64,000 nucleotides of DNA from Lunatimonas lonarensis (GTDB lineage Bacteria; Bacteroidota; Bacteroidia; Cytophagales; Cyclobacteriaceae). The stretch spans positions 147,575 to 211,574 of the forward strand of contig NZ_AQHR01000022.1 of NCBI RefSeq assembly GCF_000390185.1, in the 5' to 3' direction. Positions 43,703-53,213 of this stretch are shown here, piece by piece; the stretch's first letter is position 1; each line of letters starts with the position of its first letter. The notes under the pieces were generated by a model. That model worked only from the letters and a program-made list of their open reading frames with translations, ran no database searches and had not been told where the DNA came from. The position numbers and the translations under genes are program-made.

Positions 43703-43894
43703 ATGATAGAGTATGTTAAGACCATTTTGCTCAAGGTGAGTTTTGACAAAATGCTTTTCGAGAAGGAGTTGCGCAAAGGACTAAACCTACTAGTGCCTTC
43801 GGAATTTGATGAATTCAGGGAATGGTGTTACCGAACCTTTTCCAAAGTCTACGGCCCTGTCTTGAATAAGTATTTCGTCGTACTAGCCGGATAA
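43703..43894 (+). CDS. Small conserved-type protein of unknown function
   Basis: A 63-residue protein, divergent from batD by 127 bp. The sequence is helix-rich and mixed in charge ([23 protein letters not shown]), without TM or signal. It has the look of short Bacteroidota-only proteins I have seen beginning the same way, but I cannot name a family. Its last 12 bases overlap the 3' end of queG on the other strand. A hairpin terminator for it lies 11 bp downstream, inside queG. Confidence 0.65.
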   Translation: MIEYVKTILLKVSFDKMLFEKELRKGLNLLVPSEFDEFREWCYRTFSKVYGPVLNKYFVVLAG

Positions 43895-44860
43895 TTTATC
43901 AGATGCCCCCAAATCATCCTGGGGGCTTTTCTCCTGCATAAATTTTACGTTCCGCATCAAGCCATCCCATTTTGTGCGCTTCAAGGCCGATTGTTTGAAT
44001 ACCCTCCCGAACGTATCCCGGGTCATCTCTTCCCAATCCTTCTTTCCGAACTCCTTCAACAAGGGATGGAGCAAAAACTCCTGCTCGCCATGCGGCGAAG
44101 CAAAACGGTTCCAAGGGCAAACATCCTGACAGATGTCGCAGCCAAAAATCCAGTTTTCAAATTTCCCTTTCACCGCCGTCGGCAGTTCTTCTTTCAGTTC
44201 GATGGTATAGTAGGAGATGCAGCGGGAACCGTCTACCACTCCAGCTTCCACAATGGCTTCGGTCGGGCAGGCATCAATGCAGCGGGTGCATGTACCGCAG
44301 TAATCCTTGACCATAGGGTCATCAGGTGCCAAGGGAAGATCAATAATCAGCTCGGCCAAGAAGAAGAAACTCCCCATTTGCCGGTTTAGCAGGAGGCTGT
44401 TTTTCCCAAGCCAGCCCAATCCGCTGCGTTGCGCCCATTGCCGTTCCATCACAGGCGCACTATCAACGAACGCACGTCCATCGACTTCGCCTATTTCCGT
44501 GCAGAGAGACTCTAAGAAACCCCTAAGCTTCTCCTTAATTACGAAGTGATAATCATTGCCATAGGCATACTTGGCAATCTTGTAATCCTCCTCTCCTTCA
44601 GGCAGTCTCTCCTCCGGAAAATAATTGTAGATCAAGCTCACAACGGATTTAGCTCCCTCTACCAGCCTGGTCGGGTCTAGCCGCTTGTCAAAATGGTTGG
44701 CCATATAGCCCATCTGCCCGTGGTAGTTTCGGGAGAGCCATGCCTCCAACTTGGGGGCTTCCTCCTCCAGAAAACCGGCCTCTGCGATGCCACAAAAATC
44801 AAACCCCAGCCTTTTGGCGGTTTGTTTGACGATTGCTGCATGCTGTTCGGGAAGGGCCAT
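43883..44860 (-). CDS. queG: Epoxyqueuosine reductase
   Basis: Reduces epoxyqueuosine to queuosine in the wobble base of tRNA, using cobalamin and two 4Fe-4S clusters. It has 325 residues. The N-terminal DUF1730 domain contains [18 protein letters not shown] with the catalytic-pocket residues. The first cluster motif is [16 protein letters not shown] and the second [15 protein letters not shown]. The last residues ([14 protein letters not shown]) are encoded by DNA that also forms the terminator of the opposing small gene. It stands 28 bp after ruvB on the same strand and is probably co-transcribed with it. Confidence 0.95.
   Translation of the reverse strand: MALPEQHAAIVKQTAKRLGFDFCGIAEAGFLEEEAPKLEAWLSRNYHGQMGYMANHFDKRLDPTRLVEGAKSVVSLIYNYFPEERLPEGEEDYKIAKYAYGNDYHFVIKEKLRGFLESLCTEIGEVDGRAFVDSAPVMERQWAQRSGLGWLGKNSLLLNRQMGSFFFLAELIIDLPLAPDDPMVKDYCGTCTRCIDACPTEAIVEAGVVDGSRCISYYTIELKEELPTAVKGKFENWIFGCDICQDVCPWNRFASPHGEQEFLLHPLLKEFGKKDWEEMTRDTFGRVFKQSALKRTKWDGLMRNVKFMQEKSPQDDLGASDKLSG
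43905..43930 (+). terminator. Terminator of the 63-aa gene, embedded in queG
   Basis: GCCCCCA (43905-43911) pairs with TGGGGGC (43920-43926), with an 8-nt loop and then TTTT. It lies within the last codons of convergent queG. Confidence 0.6.
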
Positions 44861-44888
44861 GCGTGTAGGATTGCGAAGCTAGCGTGGA

Positions 44889-45923
44889 TCAGCCAAAGAG
44901 GCTGCCGGTACTGGCGCCGGCATCGGGGTTCAGATTAAGGTGCTTGTAAGCTAAGGGGGTGGCTTCCCGTCCCCTCGCGGTACGTTTCAGGTAGCCCTCC
45001 TGAATCAAAAAGGGCTCATATACTTCTTCTATGGTCTCGGCCTCCTCTCCACATGCCGTAGCGATGGTGGTGATGCCCACCGGCCCTCCTTTAAATTTAT
45101 GGATGATGGTGGAAAGTATACGGTTGTCCATCTCATCGAGGCCGTTTTCGTCTACATCCAAGGCCGCAAGCGCTACCTTGGCGATGGCCAGGTCAATGGT
45201 ACCATTCCCCTTGATTTCGGCAAAATCACGGGTTCGTCGTAGCAGCATATTGGCGATTCGGGGCGTACCACGGCTCCTCCTTGCAATCTCAAAGGCCGCT
45301 GGCTCGTGGATGGGAGTTCCCAATATCCCCGCCGATCGCATAACGATATCGGTCAAAAGTTTGGCATCGTAATACTCTAGGCGGGCGTTGATCCCAAAGC
45401 GGGCCCTAAGCGGAGAAGTCAGCAACCCGGACCGGGTAGTGGCACCGATCAGGGTAAAGGGGTGAAGGGAAATCTGAACCGACCGGGCATTGGGTCCCGA
45501 ATCCAGCATAATATCAATGCGGAAATCCTCCATGGCTGAATACAGGTATTCCTCCACGATGGGATTGAGCCGATGGATTTCGTCTATAAAGAGTACGTCC
45601 CCTTCATCCAGATTGGTCAGCAATCCTGCCAGGTCGGAGGGCTTGTCCAGCACCGGTCCTGAGGTGATCTTCAAGCTGGATCCCAGCTCATTGGCTATGA
45701 TGTGGCTCAACGTCGTTTTGCCCAAGCCTGGAGGGCCGTGCAACAACACATGATCCAGGGATTCGGCGCGTTTTCTGGCAGCCAACACGTAGATTTTGAT
45801 ATTTTCCACAATCTTCTTCTGACCCGTGAAATCGTCAAAGCTCAGGGGACGTAAGGCTTTTTCAATTTCCTTGTCCGATGAGCTCAGGTGTTCGTCGTCT
45901 CCTCGCAAATAATCTTCTCTCAT
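44889..45923 (-). CDS. ruvB: Holliday junction branch-migration ATPase
   Basis: Hexameric motor that, with RuvA, drives branch migration of Holliday junctions in recombinational repair. It has 344 residues, the standard length. Motifs: the Walker [13 protein letters not shown] near residue 62, Walker B in [10 protein letters not shown], sensor I in [20 protein letters not shown], and a C-terminal winged helix with [26 protein letters not shown] on the minus strand (45947-45954) is a full -7 box 23 bp upstream. queG follows at 28 bp. RuvA and RuvC are not in the window. Confidence 0.97.
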   Translation of the reverse strand: MREDYLRGDDEHLSSSDKEIEKALRPLSFDDFTGQKKIVENIKIYVLAARKRAESLDHVLLHGPPGLGKTTLSHIIANELGSSLKITSGPVLDKPSDLAGLLTNLDEGDVLFIDEIHRLNPIVEEYLYSAMEDFRIDIMLDSGPNARSVQISLHPFTLIGATTRSGLLTSPLRARFGINARLEYYDAKLLTDIVMRSAGILGTPIHEPAAFEIARRSRGTPRIANMLLRRTRDFAEIKGNGTIDLAIAKVALAALDVDENGLDEMDNRILSTIIHKFKGGPVGITTIATACGEEAETIEEVYEPFLIQEGYLKRTARGREATPLAYKHLNLNPDAGASTGSLFG

Positions 45924-46008
45924 AAATGCTTCATGCTGCGCAACTACAAATATACTAATTTTGGGCGCAGACCGGTGTAAATATCAAGCTCGTATGCAGA
46001 ACAGACCC

Positions 46009-49000
46009 CTATCGCATGGAAAACAGATCTTTCAGCTCCGTATTGCTGAGATTTCCGATCCAGTTTTCTCCCGTGGATACGGTCATTTCCGCCAAGGCCT
46101 TTTTGGACTGAATCATGTCGTTGATACGCTCCTCGAAGGTGTTTTTGGTGATAAAACGGTGCACCATTACGTTCTTCTTTTGGCCGATCCGAAATGCACG
46201 ATCCGTTGCTTGCGCCTCCACGGCCGGGTTCCACCACAGGTCATAATGGATCACATGGTTGGCAGCTGTCAGGTTAAGTCCCGTGCCGGCCGCCTTTAAG
46301 GAAAGGATGAAGATCTTGTCGGCCGGGTTGGTTTGGAAATTCTGCACCATCTCGTTCCGCTGCTTGAGGGAACAGCCTCCGTGGTAGAACAGCGGACTTT
46401 CTCCATACCGCTCGGAAATAAAATACTCCAATAGATTGCCCATTTCCTTGAACTGGGTAAAAATCAGCACTTTTTCCCCGCTCTCAATTATTCCGTCCAA
46501 CTTATCAAACAGTAAATCCAGCTTGCCACTGAGCGTCGCATCCATTCGATTGTTTTTCAGAAACTGCGTGGGGTGGTTACATATCTGCTTTAATGCCAAA
46601 ATCATCTGAAGTACCAGCCCCTGCCGCACAAAAAGATCTTTGCTGTTTGCCGTGTCAATGGCCTCAATGGCCATCAGTGCCTCTTCGAGGGTTTTCTCGT
46701 ACAAACTGGCCTGCTCTTTGGCCAAAACGGCAAAGGCATCCATCTCAATCTTGTCAGGAAGGTCGTCAATGATCCGTTTGTCGGTCTTCAAACGCCGCAT
46801 CATAAAGGGTGCGGATATGCGCTTTAGCTTTTCGGCCACTTCCCGATCGTTGTAGGTCTCTATGGGCGTGCCGAACGTTTCCTTGAATTGCTTCACGTTT
46901 CCCAAAAACCCCCGGTTGCTATAATCCATGATGCTCCATAACTCACTCAGCCGATTCTCCACCGGAGTGCCGCTCATAGCGATAAAATTGTCTGCCTTAA
47001 TGCTTTTGACAGCCTTGGTCTGGGCGGTTTCCTGGTTTTTGATGTTTTGGGCCTCATCAATGACAACCACCTGCCAGGGCAGCTTCTTGAGCTTGGACGT
47101 ATCAGATCGGGCGATGCCGTAGGAAGTTAGCATCACATCGTATTCATCTGGAAGGCTCCTACCCGCACCGTGAAACAACGCGGTAGACAAGGTGGGCGCA
47201 AATTTCTCGATCTCCGCTTGCCAATTTGTCAGCAATCCCGTGGGAGCGACCACCAACGCCTTCTTTTTATCCAATAGCCCCTCCTCCTTGAACTTAAGCA
47301 AGGTTGCTATCACCTGAAGGGTTTTTCCCAAGCCCATATCGTCGGCGATGACAGATCCAAAACCGATCTTGGCGTTGCGGTACATCCAGGAGAAACCCCT
47401 TTGTTGATAGGGCCGCAAGGTTGCCCGAATACCGCTTGGCAGCGGAATATCCTTCACCTCCGTTAGTTCGCGGATCAGCCCCATTACTTCCTCATCCAGT
47501 GTCACGGCGGCCCCTTGGTACTCGCCACTCAGGGCGGTACGCAGTAGTTCGAATGAACTGAGCCCACCATCCGAGGTGAAGTGCCGATGCAGCTTTTCGA
47601 GGTCCTCCTTACCCACATAGATATACTTGGACTTATACTTGATCAATCCATCTGATTGCCGAAGCAACTTCTTAAACTCGTCTTCGCTCATCACCGTGTC
47701 ACCTATAGCCACCTGCCATTCAAAATCAAGCAACTGATCCAGTCGCAAATAGGATTTGCCGGGCTTTGCCTTTACCTTGACGCTGGGCTTGGGCTTAAGG
47801 ATTTGCTGGAGTGATTTGGGCAATAGAATGGCAATGTCCAGCAAACGGATCACCGGAATCATCCGGAGCAAAAAAGGCGTGAACGCATCCATATCCATCA
47901 GGATGGCCTCTTTCCCGTTGGAGTTGATGAACTGCTCTAATCCAGGAACGAAATCGCTGAGGGTAGCCATGGTCTGCAATACTTCCATGCGCGCTTCCAC
48001 AAACCGATCTGTGCTGAGAATATCCCGAAGCGAAATGTAGGCCTCTTCTTCCTGTTGTACATTCGCTAAGTTGATGTCTACCTGAAACCGATCGTTTAGC
48101 TCCTCCGTGACCACCAATTGTGGGCGTATGTTGCCTTGCGTCAAATAGAACTTCTGAAGCCAGGTATGGATCCCTCCCGAAAGTGCCCCCTCCCCCGGTC
48201 CTTGAAAGGCGTACTCGTCAGCCTTGAAAAACAACCTAAAAAAGAGGTCCGCTCCTGCATCCGAGGAAAGGACCGCGACCAATTCCGTGATGAAAACAGC
48301 CAGTAAATTGGAAGAAACGTCCTTTTCAATGACCTTCTCCGATTTGGGAGTCTGCCACCAAAAGATATCGGGGGGCAGTATCAAGCCCAGCTTTTCGACC
48401 AACGCCCTCACTTCCTTGCTGATCAAGGCAGGAAGCCAGCGGATGGCGTACTGCTTCGATGGCTTCATTACAATCTGAGGAACAATCGCACCATTGGCCG
48501 TAAGGTGCAGGGCAAGCTGAAATAGGCTATGCAATGCCGCCGTAGAAGGCTGGTAATCCAGCAGCTTATGGGCCGGCAACCTACTGATCTCCATCATAAA
48601 GTCCCGTACCGAGAAGGCTGCGTCGTTTACCCGCACCGAAGCCTTAAAATCCTCGTCGATCGAAACACAGTTTGTACTGTGGGTTCCCAATTTACGGGAC
48701 TCGTTCTCTGCCTGCCTAATGGCATCAGACAACGTCGATTTTCCCTGCAAAATTCGCTGACCGTTCCGAACAAAGCGGCTTACCGCTTGGGAGTATTTTT
48801 CCTTAAAATCCCCGGAACCGGGATAAAACACCGGTCGCTCCGATAGCAGGGAAAACAGGGGTTCGTGAAGAGGGGTAAGTTTGGAAAATGAAAGCTTCTG
48901 GTAAGCATCTTTCGGATCAAAGGCCGCCTTTTCGGCTTTATTTTTTGGTTTCCCTTTTTCGAAATACAGATCAAGCAGCGTAGGTATATGGGAGGCTTTG

Positions 49001-49524
49001 GAATGCACAAATAGGCCCAGCTTGTTCAGCTCCTGAATCAAATCTACCCGATGTAGCTCAAACACCAAAAAGGGATTGTTGTCTATCTCAGCGCTCAACT
49101 TGTAGATCACCGACGCCAAATGTTTGCAGGGCACCGCCCAATCTGGACAACTGCACTGCATTTTGAAGTCTGTCCATTGATTGGGAAAAACCTTCAATCC
49201 GGCCCGTTCAGCCATCTCCAAAAGGGAGGAATCCAGTTCACGGTTTAGCAGTTTGGAAATAATCAGCGGCTTTTCAATAATCGCTTTCAAGAAAACCCCA
49301 AGCTCAGGGTCAAAAAACGGAGGGAGGATGATGTCCACTTTGTAGGGGGATGGCCTACTTCCGGAAACCTTGGCTTTTATCTGGTTGCCATCGATTTTGA
49401 TCTGCTGTACGGCCCCTTTGCGGGCATAGGTGGCGCCACGGGGCAGGCGATTGCTGTAATCGATGTTATTCAATGCCTGCAGCCATTGCTGACCCCACCA
49501 GGTCTTTCCAAATTGTTCCGCCAT
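46009..49524 (-). CDS. SWIM zinc-finger SNF2-family ATPase
   Basis: A 1171-residue helicase-like ATPase. I start it at the ATG at 49524 (MAEQFGKTWWG), which matches the family opening. The frame reaches 49614 without plausible coding. A SWIM finger (CSC...CKH) sits near residues 125-137, then a large middle region with a DUF3670-like helical part. The SNF2 motor follows from about 690, with DDMGLGKT near 728, DEAQNIKN, then the helicase C-terminal part with TGLNLT and RAFRIGQ near 1110. Such proteins translocate on dsDNA and may remodel protein-DNA complexes. The bacterial role is not defined, and it lies alone here. Confidence 0.92.
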   Translation of the reverse strand: MAEQFGKTWWGQQWLQALNNIDYSNRLPRGATYARKGAVQQIKIDGNQIKAKVSGSRPSPYKVDIILPPFFDPELGVFLKAIIEKPLIISKLLNRELDSSLLEMAERAGLKVFPNQWTDFKMQCSCPDWAVPCKHLASVIYKLSAEIDNNPFLVFELHRVDLIQELNKLGLFVHSKASHIPTLLDLYFEKGKPKNKAEKAAFDPKDAYQKLSFSKLTPLHEPLFSLLSERPVFYPGSGDFKEKYSQAVSRFVRNGQRILQGKSTLSDAIRQAENESRKLGTHSTNCVSIDEDFKASVRVNDAAFSVRDFMMEISRLPAHKLLDYQPSTAALHSLFQLALHLTANGAIVPQIVMKPSKQYAIRWLPALISKEVRALVEKLGLILPPDIFWWQTPKSEKVIEKDVSSNLLAVFITELVAVLSSDAGADLFFRLFFKADEYAFQGPGEGALSGGIHTWLQKFYLTQGNIRPQLVVTEELNDRFQVDINLANVQQEEEAYISLRDILSTDRFVEARMEVLQTMATLSDFVPGLEQFINSNGKEAILMDMDAFTPFLLRMIPVIRLLDIAILLPKSLQQILKPKPSVKVKAKPGKSYLRLDQLLDFEWQVAIGDTVMSEDEFKKLLRQSDGLIKYKSKYIYVGKEDLEKLHRHFTSDGGLSSFELLRTALSGEYQGAAVTLDEEVMGLIRELTEVKDIPLPSGIRATLRPYQQRGFSWMYRNAKIGFGSVIADDMGLGKTLQVIATLLKFKEEGLLDKKKALVVAPTGLLTNWQAEIEKFAPTLSTALFHGAGRSLPDEYDVMLTSYGIARSDTSKLKKLPWQVVVIDEAQNIKNQETAQTKAVKSIKADNFIAMSGTPVENRLSELWSIMDYSNRGFLGNVKQFKETFGTPIETYNDREVAEKLKRISAPFMMRRLKTDKRIIDDLPDKIEMDAFAVLAKEQASLYEKTLEEALMAIEAIDTANSKDLFVRQGLVLQMILALKQICNHPTQFLKNNRMDATLSGKLDLLFDKLDGIIESGEKVLIFTQFKEMGNLLEYFISERYGESPLFYHGGCSLKQRNEMVQNFQTNPADKIFILSLKAAGTGLNLTAANHVIHYDLWWNPAVEAQATDRAFRIGQKKNVMVHRFITKNTFEERINDMIQSKKALAEMTVSTGENWIGNLSNTELKDLFSMR

Positions 49525-49691
49525 AACGTTTCTTTGCGCTAAAATAATGGAAATAATCTCAAAAAAAAGGCTGTACCGCCTACCATTCACCACTTTCAAG
49601 CCAGTGAATACCAAAATAGGATTTAAACTATCTCTTTCTTATTTTCACATTTTGGCAAGTTCCAGCCCGTACGACCTAAAACGTTAGACCT

Positions 49692-51524
49692 ATGAACCCT
49701 ATCTACCTTATTGCCCTATTCATTTCCCTTACCAGCTACGCGGCAGTTGCCCAAGAAGGCAGCAAAGAGCGCATCAACCTATACAGCAAGGCCCTGGAGG
49801 GCAACCTCATCGGCGATCCTGCCGAGCGAGAGGTAACGGTCTACCTCCCACCTTCCTATAATTCGAACCCGGATCGCCGATACCCCGTGCTCTACATGCT
49901 ACACGGATTCACCGACACCGATTCCCAATGGTTCGGTTGGGAAGACCACTGGATCAACCTACAGACCGTCATCGAGCAGTCCCTCGCCGACGGCCTTTCC
50001 AAAGAAATGATCGTGGTAATGCCCAACGCCTATAACCGCTTCAAAGGAAGCATGTATGCCAGTTCGGCCACCATAGGCGATTGGGAAACTTTTGTCACCA
50101 AGGAATTGGTCAAGCATATTGATGACAATTACCGTACCCTTGCCAATAAAAACAGTCGTGGACTGGCTGGCCACTCCATGGGAGGGTATGGCACCCTACG
50201 CTTGGGCATGAAATACCCGGATGTGTATGCGGCCATTTATGCCCTTAGTCCCTGCTGCATGGATGGCGGGGCCAATACCAATGCGGAATTGATGACCAGG
50301 TTGGAAGCCTTTACCCCGGAGCAACTGGACGGGGCAAACTTCTTCGAGATTGCTGCTTTCGCCACCTCTGCCGCTTTTGCCCCTAATCCCCAGAATCCAC
50401 CTTTGTACCTGGATCTGCCTGCAAAAAATGGTAAACCACGCCAGGATGTGATCAACAAGATCATCGCCAACCGAACATTGAACTATGTAGATCAGTACAT
50501 CCTAAACCTCAAAAAGCTAAAGGCTATTGCACTGGATGCAGGGCTTCAGGACCGAGGTATTAGCGAGGCGACCAAGAAACTGCATGAGATCCTGGAATCA
50601 TACCAAATCCCGCATTTCTACGAGAGCTATGAAGGGGATCACCTTAACCGGATTGCGGAACGGATTCAAACCAAAGTGCTTCCCTTTTTCTCTGACAACC
50701 TCATGTTCCAAAATACCCTCTCTGAAATCATCGAAAATGGTGGCACCGGAGATTTCCCTGCCGTTATGACCTCCGAATCCACTCTTCCTACCCATACGGT
50801 ATTCAAACCTCAGGATCTGACAAAGTTTGGACAAAATCATAAGCTCCCCATCATTGCCTGGGGTAATGGTGCCTGCTTCGATTCACCATTTGAGCATGTC
50901 AATTTCCTGAATGAAGTCGCCTCCCATGGGTTTTTGGTGGTGGCTATAGGCAATATGCCCAAGCAAACCGACGTCCGGTCCAAATCCCATAAATTACTGG
51001 ATGCAATTGATTGGGCCATTGCTCAAAATGCAGATCCAACTAGCCCCTACTACCAAAAACTGGATACGGAAAAAATCGCAGTAAGTGGCATGTCCTGTGG
51101 CGGACTACAGACACTTGAGGTGGCAGGAGACCCACGGATCACCACCGTCGGCGTATTCAACAGCGGGGTACTGCCCAATCCAGGTGGTGGAATGCCGGGC
51201 ATGCCCCAAGTGACCAAAAACCAGCTGAAAAACATCAAAGTCCCTACGCTGTATCTGCTAGGGGGCGAGTCTGATATAGCCTATGACAACGGCATGGATG
51301 ATTTCAATCGTATCAACCAGGTTCCCATCTTTGTCGGAAACCTCGATGTAGGCCATGGCGGCACCTATGCCCAACCCTTTGGAGGCGATTTTGCACGCGT
51401 CGCTACCCAATGGTACAAGTGGCAGCTGAAAGGGGACAAGGAGGCAGGGAATTATTTCACAGGAAAAAACCCTGGAATTTCTGAATTAACCGGTTGGAAG
51501 TGGGATAAGAAGAATATGGATTAA
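49692..51524 (+). CDS. Secreted two-domain esterase (two alpha/beta-hydrolase folds)
   Basis: A 610-residue exported protein with a signal peptide ending AVAQ (about 1-20). Domain 1 (about 25-340) is a putative esterase of the esterase-D/feruloyl-esterase type. It contains [15 protein letters not shown], the nucleophile in GHSMGGYG (near Ser162) and a late His in YEGDHLNR. Domain 2 (about 350-590) is a second alpha/beta hydrolase of the chlorophyllase/PAF-acetylhydrolase-like kind: [10 protein letters not shown], nucleophile in SGMSCGG (near Ser468), GHGGTY. Each half is complete on its own, so this is a fusion with two potential active sites. Substrates are unknown; acyl esters on plant or algal polysaccharides are plausible. 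Confidence 0.88.
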   Translation: MNPIYLIALFISLTSYAAVAQEGSKERINLYSKALEGNLIGDPAEREVTVYLPPSYNSNPDRRYPVLYMLHGFTDTDSQWFGWEDHWINLQTVIEQSLADGLSKEMIVVMPNAYNRFKGSMYASSATIGDWETFVTKELVKHIDDNYRTLANKNSRGLAGHSMGGYGTLRLGMKYPDVYAAIYALSPCCMDGGANTNAELMTRLEAFTPEQLDGANFFEIAAFATSAAFAPNPQNPPLYLDLPAKNGKPRQDVINKIIANRTLNYVDQYILNLKKLKAIALDAGLQDRGISEATKKLHEILESYQIPHFYESYEGDHLNRIAERIQTKVLPFFSDNLMFQNTLSEIIENGGTGDFPAVMTSESTLPTHTVFKPQDLTKFGQNHKLPIIAWGNGACFDSPFEHVNFLNEVASHGFLVVAIGNMPKQTDVRSKSHKLLDAIDWAIAQNADPTSPYYQKLDTEKIAVSGMSCGGLQTLEVAGDPRITTVGVFNSGVLPNPGGGMPGMPQVTKNQLKNIKVPTLYLLGGESDIAYDNGMDDFNRINQVPIFVGNLDVGHGGTYAQPFGGDFARVATQWYKWQLKGDKEAGNYFTGKNPGISELTGWKWDKKNMD

Positions 51525-51575
51525 TCTTTTTTTACCTATTAGTGTCTATTTCAAGCTATTTCAATATATTTCCCC

Positions 51576-51610
51576 TTACCCATGGGGGTAAACACCTTTT
51601 CGGTTTTCTT
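51576..51610 (+). promoter_or_regulatory. Candidate regulatory site upstream of the ECF sigma gene
   Basis: A small inverted repeat TTACCC-ATGG-GGGTAA (51576-51591) runs into TTTTCGGTTTTCTT (51597-51610). The GGGGT plus T/C-rich part recurs upstream of the second surface-repeat gene. Role inferred only. Confidence 0.3.
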
Positions 51611-51663
51611 TAGTACAAAGCAAAACCAAAATCTTATCTTGTGGGGGAAAATACCAAAATCTC

Positions 51664-52245
51664 ATGCAGGCTCTAGATCAGCAGGTTTTCACTGACATTC
51701 TTCAAGGTAATGAAGCTGCGTTTGAGAAACTCTTCAAAACCCATTATTCCCCGCTCTGCCGGTTTGCGTATCATTATCTGTCCGACAAAGATGTCGCGGA
51801 AGAAGTTGTCCAATCGACTTTTATTGGATTTTGGGAAAAAAAGGAACGCATTCAAATAGATGCTTCGTTAAAATCCTACCTCTACCGCTCGGTACGCAAT
51901 GCCTGTCTCAATGAACTCAAAAGGCTCAAGGTTAGGCAGGTTCACGCCGAGGCTGTGCTGGTTGAAGGGGAGGGGCATTCACTCGCTGCAGATCATGAGG
52001 TTATAAAAGATGAACTGGAAACCAAAATACAGGAGGCTATTCAGCGCCTCCCTGAACAATGCCGCTTGATCTTCCGCATGAGTCGGATGGAGGAACTCAA
52101 GTACCAGGAAATTGCAGATGCCTTGCAGATTTCCATCAAAACAGTGGAAAACCAGATGGGAAAAGCCCTAAAATTGATGCGTTTAAGGTTGAAAGACTAC
52201 CTACCTTTGATAACCATCCTATTTGCTCACCTGTTGAAACCATGA
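51664..52245 (+). CDS. ECF-family RNA polymerase sigma-70 factor
   Basis: A 193-residue alternative sigma factor of the Bacteroidota FecI-like group. The region 2 domain (about 22-90) contains AYHYLSDKDVAEEVVQSTFIGFW. Region 4 (about 120-175) has QEAIQRLPEQCRLIFRMSRMEELKYQEIADALQISIKTVE, the usual -35-reading helix-turn-helix. Its stop overlaps the ATG of the FecR gene by four bases. It would be held inactive by that anti-sigma factor until a surface signal releases it. The natural targets are likely the genes that follow. Confidence 0.94.
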   Translation: MQALDQQVFTDILQGNEAAFEKLFKTHYSPLCRFAYHYLSDKDVAEEVVQSTFIGFWEKKERIQIDASLKSYLYRSVRNACLNELKRLKVRQVHAEAVLVEGEGHSLAADHEVIKDELETKIQEAIQRLPEQCRLIFRMSRMEELKYQEIADALQISIKTVENQMGKALKLMRLRLKDYLPLITILFAHLLKP

Positions 52246-53213
52246 GCCAAGAACCAGAACATATCGAAGTATTGATCGGAAAGTTCCTGGTCGGAGAAGC
52301 CTCAGCAGAGGAAACGAGGGAATTGGAGGAATGGACTGCCGCATCCCCCGAAAACCAAAAATGCATCGAGGATGCCCGGTGGGTATTTGAAAACGCCCAA
52401 TTGTCCGATGGCCCAGCGTTCGACGCCGACTTGGCTTGGGAAAAGGTATCAGGAGATGTGAAACCCCACAAAAAAACCATTCCGTTGTTCCCACTGTTCT
52501 GGAAATTTGCGGCGGGACTGGTACTGCTATTGAGTCTTTCATACTTGTTTTATATGCAAATGCCCAAGCGGCAGGAGTTTCTATTTCAGAGCGAAAATGA
52601 GGTGCTGACAGAAATATTGCCCGACCTGACGGAGGTCTCCCTTAACCAACAATCCGAAATCCGGGTGGACTATCATCCCGGTAAAAAAACCGGCACCATC
52701 CACCTTACCGGGGAAGCCTTGATCAGCATACCGGAAGACAAGAAAGTCACTTGGACCGTGCAGGCTGCCGGCGTATTGATCGAAGACATCGGTACGGTGT
52801 TCCACGTGCAGGCCTACCCAGACCAACCCTTGGTGGAGGTGAGCGTCAAGGAGGGCATCGTCCGTTTTTATGCTGAAAACCGAGAGGGGATCATCCTGGA
52901 ATCAGGGGAACAGGGAACCTACGATCCAGCTACTAAGGCATTCAGTAAGACTATCGCAGATGCCAATGTAGCAGCTTTCAAGACCAGAGTGCTTGATTTT
53001 CAAGAGGAGGAACTACAGCAGGTGGCCAAAAGACTGGAGTCCGTCTATGGCAAGCGAATTGTTTTGGATGGGGAGATAGCTTCCTGTAGACTCACGGTTT
53101 TCTTTGTCAACGAAACATTGGAAGCGGTACTTTTGATCATTGCCGAAACCTTGGGGATTGAGGTATTAGATGAAGGAAATTTGATCCGGCTTAGGGGAGA
53201 TGGATGCCAGTAA
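52242..53213 (+). CDS. FecR-family anti-sigma factor
   Basis: A 323-residue inner-membrane regulator. I start it at the ATG at 52242, coupled to the sigma stop. The frame upstream of it only shadows the sigma gene. The N-terminal cytoplasmic part (about 1-80, with FLVGEASAEETRELEEW) would bind the sigma factor. One TM helix lies at about 85-106. The periplasmic FecR domain (about 120-225) contains EIRVDYHPG and EDIGTVFHVQAYPD. A C-terminal DUF4974-like domain follows (about 245-318), which usually meets the STN domain of an outer-membrane partner. It overlaps the next gene by 14 bp. Confidence 0.94.
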   Translation: MSQEPEHIEVLIGKFLVGEASAEETRELEEWTAASPENQKCIEDARWVFENAQLSDGPAFDADLAWEKVSGDVKPHKKTIPLFPLFWKFAAGLVLLLSLSYLFYMQMPKRQEFLFQSENEVLTEILPDLTEVSLNQQSEIRVDYHPGKKTGTIHLTGEALISIPEDKKVTWTVQAAGVLIEDIGTVFHVQAYPDQPLVEVSVKEGIVRFYAENREGIILESGEQGTYDPATKAFSKTIADANVAAFKTRVLDFQEEELQQVAKRLESVYGKRIVLDGEIASCRLTVFFVNETLEAVLLIIAETLGIEVLDEGNLIRLRGDGCQ

